Part shown: positions 8,196-16,481 of the stretch, piece by piece
How positions within the stretch are numbered: the first letter of the stretch is position 1
Layout: the number at the start of each line of letters is the position of its first letter
NCBI GenBank assembly: GCA_965199235.1
Contig: CBDAQU010000001.1
Coordinates: forward strand, 438,659-502,658
DNA from: BOG-908 sp965199235
Lineage (GTDB): Bacteria; Pseudomonadota; Alphaproteobacteria; Acetobacterales; Acetobacteraceae
DNA length: 64,000 nucleotides
Reading direction: 5' to 3'
Translations under genes and position numbers: made by a program
Notes under the pieces: generated by a model
What the model was told of the DNA's origin: nothing
The model's database searches: none
What the model saw: the letters and a program-made list of their open reading frames with translations, nothing else

Positions 8196-9653
8196 ATGGC
8201 CTACGACCCCATCGACAGCGAAGACGAACGCACGATCGTCAAGCCGACGCCCGGGGGCAGGCCGCGCACGGGCAACATCGCCGCCCGCCCTATCACCCGC
8301 CCGCTGGCGCCGCCCGCCAACCTGCTCAACTTCGATTTCGCGCAGCTTGCCAACAGCAGCTTCAACGTCATCGTCGGCGCTGCGGCGCAGCTGCTGAACC
8401 TGGGCCGCCGGTTGCGCGGCAGCGTCACCAATCGCGACGTGCCCGCGCTGCGCGCCCGCGCGGTGGAGGAGATACGCAATTTCGAGCGCGTGATCATGGC
8501 GGCCGGCGTGCAGCCTGAGCAGGCGCGCGCGGCGCATTACGCGCTGTGCGCGACTCTCGACGACATCGTGCTCAACACGCCCTGGGGCGCCTACAGCGCC
8601 TGGGCCAGCAACAGCCTGGTCAGCACGTTCCACGTCGACGTCAGCGGCGGCGAGCGCTTCTTCGACCTGCTCACCCATTTGCACAAGGACCCGGGCACCA
8701 ACCGCGACGTGCTGGCGCTGATGTATCTCTGCCTGTCGATCGGCTTCGAGGGTCGGTTGCGGGTGATGGACCAGGGTGCGCTGGAGCTCTCGCGCATCCG
8801 CGAAAGCCTGTACCGGACGTTGCGCTCGGTTTACGGTGATTTCGAGCGCGAACTTTCGCCGCACTGGCGCGGCGTGGAGGCGCGGCATCGTCCGCTACGC
8901 GCCTACGTCGCGGTGTGGACCATCATCTCTGCGGCTGCCGCGGCGCTGGTGCTGGGATACTTCCTGTTTTCCTACCTGCTCAACCGCGGCTCGGACGGCA
9001 CGTTGCGCGCGCTGGCCGAAGCGCCGCCGAACGGCAGCGCCTCCCTGGCTGTTGCGTCCGCCGCACCTTTGCCAATCGTCGCGCCGGCCGCACTGGACAC
9101 GCTGCGCCGCGATCTCGCTCCTGAGATCACCGCCGGCCAGCTCGACGTGATCGCGCGTGGCACGAACCTGATCGTCCGCATCCACAACGCAGGCATGTTC
9201 GCGTCCGGCAGCGCAAATATCCAGGACCGCTTCAAGCCGGTGATCGCCCGGATCGGCCACTCCGTTGCGGCACAGCATGGCAGCGTGGAGGTGGACGGCT
9301 ACACCGATGCCCAGCCGATCCACAGCCTGCGCTTCCCGTCGAACTGGGAGCTGTCGACCGCGCGCGCGCAGGCGGTGGCCGACCTCCTGGTCACTGCGAT
9401 CCCGCGCGACCGCATGACCGTCAACGGACGCGCCGAATCGAACCCGATCGGCTCGAACGATACCGTTTCCGGCCGCGACGCTAATCGGCGCACCGAGCTC
9501 GTTGTGAGCAACGTGGCAATTTCGGCGACGCTGCCGGCCGATCCCGCACCGGCGGCCCCCGCGCCGGCGCCGCTGGCGACGGTACAGGTTCCGACCCTGC
9601 CGGTCCGCAGCATACCCTCGCCAAGTGCCGAGCCGTCGGGGCGCCGCCCATGA
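8196..9653 (+). CDS. tssL: TssL with C-terminal OmpA-like domain
   Basis: The 485-residue protein has a cytoplasmic IcmH/DotU domain (residues about 45-225: NLLNFDFAQLANSSFNVIV, ALCATLDDIVLNTPWG, LALMYLCLSIGFEGRLRV). One transmembrane helix near residues 237-262 follows, then a periplasmic OmpA/MotB-type peptidoglycan-binding domain (VEVDGYTDAQPIHS, WELSTARAQAV, GRAESNPI). This fused form is called TssL-OmpA or evolved TssL. The N-terminal EDERTIV places Thr13 in a motif like the TssL threonine that PpkA phosphorylates and Fha binds in Agrobacterium (family knowledge). The stop overlaps the tssM start (ATGA). Confidence 0.94.
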   Translation: MAYDPIDSEDERTIVKPTPGGRPRTGNIAARPITRPLAPPANLLNFDFAQLANSSFNVIVGAAAQLLNLGRRLRGSVTNRDVPALRARAVEEIRNFERVIMAAGVQPEQARAAHYALCATLDDIVLNTPWGAYSAWASNSLVSTFHVDVSGGERFFDLLTHLHKDPGTNRDVLALMYLCLSIGFEGRLRVMDQGALELSRIRESLYRTLRSVYGDFERELSPHWRGVEARHRPLRAYVAVWTIISAAAAALVLGYFLFSYLLNRGSDGTLRALAEAPPNGSASLAVASAAPLPIVAPAALDTLRRDLAPEITAGQLDVIARGTNLIVRIHNAGMFASGSANIQDRFKPVIARIGHSVAAQHGSVEVDGYTDAQPIHSLRFPSNWELSTARAQAVADLLVTAIPRDRMTVNGRAESNPIGSNDTVSGRDANRRTELVVSNVAISATLPADPAPAAPAPAPLATVQVPTLPVRSIPSPSAEPSGRRP

Positions 9654-12600
9654 ACTTCCTGATGGGCCTGAAGAACATGGCGGGCATGTACGCCATGCCG
9701 CTGATGCGCTTCGTGCGCCGGCGCTGGCTGCGCACGCTGATCTGGGCGCTGGCCGCCTGTCTGGTCATCTTCTTCTACGGCGATGCGCTGCGGCTTCGCC
9801 GTTGGCAGCCGCTCGATAGCGACCCGGCCCGCCTCTACACCTGCGGCGCCATCCTGCTCTGCTGGGCGATCTACAACGTCGTCATGCTGGTGCGCGACCG
9901 GCGGGCCGACAACTCGATGATTACGGCCATGACGGCCGGGGGAGAGGGGCCGAGCAAGAGCGCGCTGTCCGCCCAGGAGGTGGAGCAGATGCGAACCCGC
10001 CTGCAAGAGGCGATGCTGCAGCTGCGCCGCGCGGTCGGCGGCAGGCGGGGCTACGTCTACCAGCTTCCCTGGTACATCATGATCGGTCCCCCAGGTTCGG
10101 GCAAAACCACCGCGCTGCTGAACTCCGGGCTCAAGTTCCCGCTGGCCGACACCCTAGGCCGCGAACCGCTGCACGGCGTGGGCGGCACTCGCAACTGCGA
10201 CTGGTGGTTCACCGAAGACGCGATACTGCTGGATACGGCTGGGCGCTACACCACCCAGGACAGCGACCCGGAGCTCGACAGCCAGGGTTGGTCCGGTTTC
10301 CTCAACCTGATGAAGACCTACCGGCCGCTGCAGCCGATCAACGGCGTGATCGTGGCGTTGAGCCTGGAGGATGTGGCGACCCGCAACCCTGCCGAGCGTC
10401 TGGCCAATGCGCAGGCCATCCGCCAGCGCCTGGGCGAGTTGACCCGGGCGTTCGGCAGCCGTTTTCCGATCTACATCGTGCTGACCAAGGCGGACCTGAT
10501 CGCCGGCTTCGTGCAGTTCTTCGACGCCTATAACCGGCAGGACCGCGAACAGGTCTGGGGCATGACGTTCCCGCTCGACAGCGGCGCCCCTGGTACGCCT
10601 GCCGCCGTGTCCACCTTTGATGCGGAGTTCGACCTGCTGCTGACGCGGATGAACGCGATCGTTCTGGAACGACTGCAGCAGGAAACCGACATCCAGCGCC
10701 GCGGGCTGATCTTTGGCTTCCCGCTGCAGGTCGCCACGCTGAAGGAGCCGATCCACGACATCCTCGAGGAGATCTTCACCACCTCGAAGTTCGATCAGCG
10801 TCCGCTGCTGCGCGGCATCTACTTCGCATCCGGTACCCAGGCCGGCGCGCCTATCGACCGGCTGATGCACGCGATGGCCAACACCTTCGGCATGGAGCAG
10901 CCACGTCAGGCAGCTTTCGCCGGCCAGGAGAAGAGCTATTTCCTGACGCGCCTGCTCGACTCGGTGGTGTTCGCAGAGGCCAACGTAGTCGCAGCCGACC
11001 CGACGGTGCGCCGCCGCATGGCGCAGACGCGCTGGATCGCAAGCGGCGTCGCCGCGGCCCTGGTCATGGGCCTGCTCGGCACTTGGGCCTACGCCTACAC
11101 GCAGAACAAGTCGCTCGTGGCGGCAACCGACAGGCACATCGCCGAGTATCGCAACCAGGTCGCCTCAATACCGACGCAGAACGTCAGCGACGTCGATTTC
11201 GCCAAGGTGGTGCCGCCGTTGAACATGCTGCGCGACGGCCCGGCCGAGCTGCGGGACCATGCCAGATCGATCACGGTTCACGCGGGGATGGACCAGACGG
11301 CGAAGCTGCAGTCGCAATACGCGACCGTCTACGGCCGCGCGCTGAACAACCTGCTGCTGCCGCGCGTGCTGGTGTTCCTGCAGAAGCAGATGCGCAACGG
11401 GCGGGAGGACGATTTCGACTTCAAGGTGTCTGCGCTGAAGGTCTATCTCGGTTTGGGCGGCCAGGGTCCGCTCGACCGTGATTTCACCCGTCGTTGGATG
11501 CAGGCAGAATGGGCGGTGCTCTACCCCGGTGACGATCATGCGGCGCTGCGACGCGACCTGGACAGCCACTTCGCCGCCCTGCTCGGCCATGCCGTGCAGC
11601 CGGTGGCGCTGGACGCTTCGCTGATCACCGACGTTCGCCGGCAGGTGCAGAAGACGCCGCTCGCGGCGCGCGCCTACGCCATGTTGCGCGACGGTCAGGA
11701 GGCCGCGCGTCTGCCCGCCTGGACGGTGGAGGACAAGGCCGGCGCCGCGGTGGAGCGCGCCTTCATCCGCGTCTCCAACGCGCCGCTGTCGGACGGCATT
11801 GCGGGTTTCTACACGAGGGACGGCTATCTGAGCGTGTTCCTGCCAGGCTTGCGCGCCGCTGTTGCTGCCGTGTCCAAGGAGCAATGGGCATACGGGGCGA
11901 ATGCTGGAAGCGCGCAGAGCGAAGACGCCATCGCCGCCCAGGCGACGGCGCTGTATCGCGGCGACTTCAACGCGCGCTGGACCACGCTGCTGAGCGACCT
12001 GCGGCTGCGCAAGCTGGTCGACCTGCAGCAATCTGTCCTGGTTCTGACGGCATTGGCCGGACCGGACTCGGTGATGATGAAGCTGCTGGTCGCGATCGTG
12101 CACGACACCGACCTCTCTCCGCCGGCGGCCGACGCGAAGGACGCCGAGGCGCAGCGCCTGCGCACGCTGATCTCGGCAACCGGCCCCGTCGATACCGGCG
12201 AGCAGCCCTTCGCGGCCTTGCGTGCCGCGATGGAAAGCAGCAACGGCGCGCCGAGCCAGATCGGCGAGCTGATGCGGACGGTCAACGCGCTCTACGAGCA
12301 GGTAAGCCGCGCGGGCAGCTCGCCGCAGGGCGTAATGAGCGTGACGGAAACCGAGGGCGGGCTGAACGACGCAAACCAGAAGCTGATCAGCGAAAGCCGT
12401 CTGGTGCCGCCGCCCGTCGACGTCTGGCTCTCCGACCTGAGCGCCAGCGTCAGCAACGTCACCAGCGGAACCGCACGCAATGTCATCTCGCAGAGCTGGA
12501 ACGCCTCTGGACAGCATTTCTGCACGCAGGCGACGCGCGGGCGCTATCCTTTCGCCCATAGCGCATCCAGCGAGATCTCGGTGGACGATTTCACCAAGCT

Positions 12601-13156
12601 GTTCGGCCCGAACGGCACCATGGACTCGTTCTTCTCACAAAACCTCAAGCAGTTCGTGAACACATCCAGGCGGCCCTGGCGGTGGCAGTACAACTCCGTG
12701 CAGGGGGTCAGCTCGGCCTTCCTGCAGCAGTTCGAACATGCAGATGCCATCAAGCAGGCGTTCTTCAGCGGCGGCTCGGCGGGGTTCCACTACGAGATTT
12801 CACCGGACCGGCTGGACCCATTCGCAAACTCGATGACGCTGGCCATCGGCGGCCAGGTCATCAACTACGCGCACGGCCCGATCCGGCCCACCACGCTGAC
12901 ATGGCCCGCGCCTGGGGATGGCGGGGCACGGCTGACAGTAGAGCCGTCGCAGGGCGGCGCGATCAGCGAGCCAGGCGTATGGGCGCCGTTCCGCCTGATG
13001 GATGCCAGCTCTTCGGAGCAGCGCGGATCGGATCGCTTCACCGCGGCTTTCGCGCTCGGCGCACACACCCTGTCGTTTGTCGTGACATCGGATGCAGTGC
13101 TCAATCCGTTCACCTTGCGCGACATTCGCGCCTTCCGCTGCCCGGGCACACTTTGA
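9650..13156 (+). CDS. tssM: TssM (IcmF), type VI inner-membrane core protein
   Basis: At 1168 residues this is a full-length TssM. It has two N-terminal transmembrane helices (about residues 23-46 and 62-81) and a cytoplasmic NTPase-like domain with Walker A GPPGSGKTT near residue 146 and a VGGTRNCDWWF/LLDTAGRY block. A third helix near 462-486 is followed by a large periplasmic region ending in the IcmF C-terminal domain that contacts TssJ. TssJ, TssL and TssM make the trans-envelope complex. It starts in an ATGA overlap with tssL. Confidence 0.96.
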   Translation: MNFLMGLKNMAGMYAMPLMRFVRRRWLRTLIWALAACLVIFFYGDALRLRRWQPLDSDPARLYTCGAILLCWAIYNVVMLVRDRRADNSMITAMTAGGEGPSKSALSAQEVEQMRTRLQEAMLQLRRAVGGRRGYVYQLPWYIMIGPPGSGKTTALLNSGLKFPLADTLGREPLHGVGGTRNCDWWFTEDAILLDTAGRYTTQDSDPELDSQGWSGFLNLMKTYRPLQPINGVIVALSLEDVATRNPAERLANAQAIRQRLGELTRAFGSRFPIYIVLTKADLIAGFVQFFDAYNRQDREQVWGMTFPLDSGAPGTPAAVSTFDAEFDLLLTRMNAIVLERLQQETDIQRRGLIFGFPLQVATLKEPIHDILEEIFTTSKFDQRPLLRGIYFASGTQAGAPIDRLMHAMANTFGMEQPRQAAFAGQEKSYFLTRLLDSVVFAEANVVAADPTVRRRMAQTRWIASGVAAALVMGLLGTWAYAYTQNKSLVAATDRHIAEYRNQVASIPTQNVSDVDFAKVVPPLNMLRDGPAELRDHARSITVHAGMDQTAKLQSQYATVYGRALNNLLLPRVLVFLQKQMRNGREDDFDFKVSALKVYLGLGGQGPLDRDFTRRWMQAEWAVLYPGDDHAALRRDLDSHFAALLGHAVQPVALDASLITDVRRQVQKTPLAARAYAMLRDGQEAARLPAWTVEDKAGAAVERAFIRVSNAPLSDGIAGFYTRDGYLSVFLPGLRAAVAAVSKEQWAYGANAGSAQSEDAIAAQATALYRGDFNARWTTLLSDLRLRKLVDLQQSVLVLTALAGPDSVMMKLLVAIVHDTDLSPPAADAKDAEAQRLRTLISATGPVDTGEQPFAALRAAMESSNGAPSQIGELMRTVNALYEQVSRAGSSPQGVMSVTETEGGLNDANQKLISESRLVPPPVDVWLSDLSASVSNVTSGTARNVISQSWNASGQHFCTQATRGRYPFAHSASSEISVDDFTKLFGPNGTMDSFFSQNLKQFVNTSRRPWRWQYNSVQGVSSAFLQQFEHADAIKQAFFSGGSAGFHYEISPDRLDPFANSMTLAIGGQVINYAHGPIRPTTLTWPAPGDGGARLTVEPSQGGAISEPGVWAPFRLMDASSSEQRGSDRFTAAFALGAHTLSFVVTSDAVLNPFTLRDIRAFRCPGTL

Positions 13157-13169
13157 CGGAGCCGCACCA

Positions 13170-14666
13170 ATGGTTCTCGAACGCATACGCGGTCTCGTGG
13201 CATCCAGGCAGGGCATGCCGCCCGCCGACCCGGACGTGATGCAGCACGCCGACCACGACGAACCTGCGCCGCAGCCGGGGTTCTTCGGCAAGCTTCCGGC
13301 GCGCGGCGATTTCGTCGGCCGCAGGCTGGACCAGGCGTTCCGCACCAGCTTCGACGACTGGCTGCAGAAATCCATCGCCACCAGCAGACGCCAGCTCGGC
13401 ACGGCATGGCTGCCGTCCTACCTGAACGCGCCGATCTGGCGCTTCGTGCTCGGCCCCGATCTGTGCGGATCGCTGCCGACCTTGGGCGTGATGATGCCGA
13501 GCGTCGACCGTGTCGGCCGGTATTTCCCGCTGGTGATCGCGGCACAGCTGCCGGGATGCCTGTCGCCCGGCACGATGTTTCAGAGCGCCCGGCACTGGTT
13601 CGACGAGGCGGAACAGCTGATCCTGCAGTCGCTGGACGATGATTTCGACTTCGACAGGTTCGACCGCGACGTGGTCGGCATCGGCGTGCCAGCCTACGTG
13701 CGTGCCGGCGAGGACCCTCACGGCCGCGCCCTGCGTCTGGAACTTCATGAGGGAGACATGTCGCCCACCTACGCCCGCATCCTCGACCAGGTGCTGATGG
13801 GCAACAACGTGCCGTTCAGCCTGTGGTGGACGCTGGGGTCGGACAAGGTAAAGGCCTCCGTGCTGCTGTGCCAAGGCATGCCTGCGCCGGCCAATTTTGC
13901 AGCCTTCGTGGACGGGCAGTGGAACGAATGGGGCTGGGAGCGGCCTGGCGATGGACAGGCGATGCTAGAAGACCTGCCAATCCTGACGCTCAAGCCGGTC
14001 AGCGTTCTGCCGTCGGCCGGCCGTACGCATCCCGGCACCAGGCGCCGGGTCAACGAGGACGCCGTGCTGCTGCGGCCGGATTTGGGACTATGGGCGGTGG
14101 CCGACGGCGTCGGCGGCCATGAGGCAGCGTCAGAAGCAAGCCAGATCGTGGTCGATCACCTCGACCAGTTCCTCACCCCGCTCAGCTTCGGCGGCGCGGT
14201 CGACGACCTTCGAGAGCTGTTGACGGCGGCAAACCAGGCGCTGCGCCAGCGTGCGTCGACCATAGCCGACCGTGCCATTGTCGCATCCACCGTCGTGGTC
14301 ATGCTCGCCTATGGCGGGCATTACTGCCTGCTGTGGTCGGGGGACAGCCGCGGCTACCGGTTGCGTGACGGCACGCTGGAATGCGTCACCAAGGATCACG
14401 CGCTGTCCAAGGGCGGCGCGGTCACCCATGCAGTCGGGGCGGAGGAAACCTTGTTCCTCGAGCAGGTGCACGGCAGGCTGGAGCCGGGCGACCGCTTCAT
14501 GCTGTGCAGCGACGGCCTGATAAAGGCGCTGAACGACGAGGATATCGTCGAATCGCTTGCCGGCAGCCAAGTCGACCGGATGGTCGACCTGCTGCTGCAG
14601 AACGCGCTGGTCAGCGGCGCACGCGACAACGTCACCGTCGTCACCGTGCTGAACCCGCCCGCATGA
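13170..14666 (+). CDS. TagF-PppA fusion: T6SS repressor joined to PP2C phosphatase
   Basis: This 498-residue protein joins two regulators usually encoded separately. Residues about 33-250 are a TagF domain (GFFGKLPARGDFVGRRLD, LGVMMPSVDRVGRYFPL), known as a post-translational repressor of T6SS assembly. Residues about 280-495 are a PP2C-type Ser/Thr phosphatase with metal-binding motifs RRVNEDA, ADGVGGH, SGDSRGYRL, LCSDGL and ARDNVTVV, equivalent to PppA, which reverses PpkA phosphorylation. ATG 13170 follows the tssM stop by 13 bases; an upstream start lies inside tssM. The end overlaps ppkA by 4 bases (ATGA), pairing phosphatase and kinase translation. Confidence 0.93.
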   Translation: MVLERIRGLVASRQGMPPADPDVMQHADHDEPAPQPGFFGKLPARGDFVGRRLDQAFRTSFDDWLQKSIATSRRQLGTAWLPSYLNAPIWRFVLGPDLCGSLPTLGVMMPSVDRVGRYFPLVIAAQLPGCLSPGTMFQSARHWFDEAEQLILQSLDDDFDFDRFDRDVVGIGVPAYVRAGEDPHGRALRLELHEGDMSPTYARILDQVLMGNNVPFSLWWTLGSDKVKASVLLCQGMPAPANFAAFVDGQWNEWGWERPGDGQAMLEDLPILTLKPVSVLPSAGRTHPGTRRRVNEDAVLLRPDLGLWAVADGVGGHEAASEASQIVVDHLDQFLTPLSFGGAVDDLRELLTAANQALRQRASTIADRAIVASTVVVMLAYGGHYCLLWSGDSRGYRLRDGTLECVTKDHALSKGGAVTHAVGAEETLFLEQVHGRLEPGDRFMLCSDGLIKALNDEDIVESLAGSQVDRMVDLLLQNALVSGARDNVTVVTVLNPPA

Positions 14667-16279
14667 GCGGGCATGGCGCACCGGAGACGCATTCGGCGGA
14701 TGGGGATGATGGCGCCGAACCTCTCGGCCACGCGATGCTGGAAGACGAGCCCACCACGATCGTGGCGGCAGACCACGTATCGTTCGGGCCGGAGGAGACC
14801 GAAGACGAGCCGACCACCATCGTGGTGACGGAGCAGGAGATCGCCCAGCATGCCATGCTGGAGGACGAGCCGACCACGATCATGGCGGCCGAGACGATGC
14901 CGTCAGAGCATGACGAGCACGTGCGCGAGGACGGGCCGACCACCATTGTCGCCGCTGATCCAGCCTATGAACCGGACTACGACGAGGACGAGGTGACCTC
15001 GATCGTCCAAGGGCCATGGCACGACCAGGCGCCGCACGATCCGTCGGCGGTCTCCGAACTGACGCCTGCTCCGGCGTCGACCTACGGAGAGCATCAGGAG
15101 CGAGCGGCGGACCAATCCGATCATGCCGAGTCCGCCGCTGCCGTCCAAGGCGCGGCGAGCCACCCGACCGACGCGGTGCCGTATCCTGAACACGGCGAAG
15201 GCACACAAATCCGGCTCGGGCAGGGTCTGCAGGGCGAAGCAGGCCAGGAGCGAAGCTGGTTCGACGGCAGGCTGCAGGATTTCACCACCGCCTTGCAGCA
15301 GGACGAGGCAGGCCGGCCGCGCCCGCCGCAGGAGCGTCAGATGCTGGCGGCCAGCGCACGGGACATGATCGCGCGCGTGGCCATGCACCGCGCCAGGGGC
15401 GCCGAAGGCTGGGAAGCCGATACGGTGCTGCAGCCGGACCAGTTGCTGGCCAACACCTACATCGTCCGCTCGCTGATCGCGCGGGGGGGCGTGGGCGAGA
15501 TCTACCGCACGCGGCATCGCGACCTGAAGACCGAACACGCAGTCAAGATCTTGCTGCCCCGTTACGCGCTCGACTCGACCTTGCTGACGATGATGCTGGA
15601 CGAGGCACGGCTGCTGCAATGCGTGCGTCACGAGGCGGTGGTCGGCTGCCAGGACCTGCTGCGCGACGCCGACGGACGGCCGATGATCGTAATGGACTAC
15701 CTGCGCGGCCGCACGCTCTCGAGCCGCCTGCGCGAGGGCCGGCTGTCCCTGCCCGACCTGCTGGCGCTGACTCGCCGCCTGGCGGACGGTCTGTCCGCCA
15801 TCCACGCGGCCGGCATCGTGCACCAGGACGTCTCGCCCGACAACGTGATCCTGACCGAGGATAGCTGTGCCGCGGCGACGATCATCGATTTCGGGCTGGC
15901 GCGCAGCATGGGCAGCATACGCGACACGCACCGCAACCTCGATTTCGCCGGCAAGTTCTCCTGGTCCTCGCCCGAGCAGCTCTCCGGCCGGGTGACCGCT
16001 GTCGACGCCCGCTCCGACCTTTACAGCCTGGGGTTGATGCTGGCCGCTGCGGCGCGTGGCTATCGGCTGGACATGGGGACCGATCTGGAGAGCGCGCGTG
16101 CCGCCCGCACCACCGTGCCGTCGCTCGCCGGCATAGAGGAGCCGGTGGCGGGCCTGCTCAAAGTTCTGCTCGCTCCCTCGCCCTCCGCCCGCCTGGGGTC
16201 GGCTGCGGCAATCCACGACATGTTACGGCCGCGCCCCCCTACCCTGCTGGAACGGCTGCAAAGCTTCCTGGGACGGTAG
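14663..16279 (+). CDS. ppkA: PpkA, type VI-associated Ser/Thr protein kinase
   Basis: The 538-residue protein starts at the ATG overlapping the phosphatase stop. Residues 27-115 hold five spaced copies of an EDEPTTIV-type motif. Residues about 265-530 are a Hanks-type kinase domain with a glycine loop ARGGVGEIYRTRH, lysine HAVKILL, catalytic loop HQDVSPDNV (HQD in place of HRD, so a non-RD kinase) and IDFGLA. No transmembrane helix or periplasmic sensor domain is visible, unlike Pseudomonas PpkA, so it is probably cytosolic. Expected targets are TssL, TagH and its own Thr repeats. It is the last gene of the T6SS run. Confidence 0.92.
   Translation: MSGHGAPETHSADGDDGAEPLGHAMLEDEPTTIVAADHVSFGPEETEDEPTTIVVTEQEIAQHAMLEDEPTTIMAAETMPSEHDEHVREDGPTTIVAADPAYEPDYDEDEVTSIVQGPWHDQAPHDPSAVSELTPAPASTYGEHQERAADQSDHAESAAAVQGAASHPTDAVPYPEHGEGTQIRLGQGLQGEAGQERSWFDGRLQDFTTALQQDEAGRPRPPQERQMLAASARDMIARVAMHRARGAEGWEADTVLQPDQLLANTYIVRSLIARGGVGEIYRTRHRDLKTEHAVKILLPRYALDSTLLTMMLDEARLLQCVRHEAVVGCQDLLRDADGRPMIVMDYLRGRTLSSRLREGRLSLPDLLALTRRLADGLSAIHAAGIVHQDVSPDNVILTEDSCAAATIIDFGLARSMGSIRDTHRNLDFAGKFSWSSPEQLSGRVTAVDARSDLYSLGLMLAAAARGYRLDMGTDLESARAARTTVPSLAGIEEPVAGLLKVLLAPSPSARLGSAAAIHDMLRPRPPTLLERLQSFLGR
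14741..15007 (+). repeat. In-gene repeat encoding five Thr-rich phospho-acceptor-like motifs
   Basis: Within ppkA, residues 27-115 repeat the pattern E-D-E-P-T-T-I-V: EDEPTTIV (Thr31/32), EDEPTTIV (51/52), EDEPTTIM (71/72), EDGPTTIV (93/94) and a divergent EDEVTSIV (Thr112). Spacing is close to 20 residues, and the DNA itself is similar between copies. Acidic residues before Thr-Thr followed by Ile/Val resemble FHA ligands, and the T6SS TagH nearby has an FHA domain. That these sites are phosphorylated is inference. Confidence 0.85.
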
Positions 16280-16310
16280 GGCTTACTGTCAGCTCCCTCT
16301 GTCGTTATGC

Positions 16311-16420
16311 CGGTTTGGCGCAGAGTGTCCGCGAGTAGGCGGACCTCAAACCGGTCTAGGCCTTGTTTTGGCGAGCAATTTCGTTACTCCGACTATCCCA
16401 GTCTGCGTGACATCGCTCTA
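16311..16420 (+). repeat. Palindromic interspersed element, copy 1
   Basis: About 110 bp between the convergent ends of ppkA and the Aas-like gene. It holds the inner hairpin GTCCGC-gagtag-GCGGAC, the flanking AAACCGGTCTAGGCC and the right end TCTGCGTGA. The left terminal repeat is degenerate here (TTGGCGCAGA in place of TTCACGCAGA). Four further copies lie at 20412, 50481, 54214 and 58216. The rest of the 16280-16481 gap shows no gene. Confidence 0.9.
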
Positions 16421-16481
16421 AACGCCGAGAGCGCCTGAAGGGCTTGGCCTTGAGCGGTTTGGAAGACGACGGACTGTCGCT

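Noticed and set aside
16311..16420. Repeat copy 1 as a simple intrinsic terminator of ppkA
   Set aside because: The same sequence recurs at four other loci with shared ends and in both orientations, so it is a dispersed element, even if it may also terminate transcripts.
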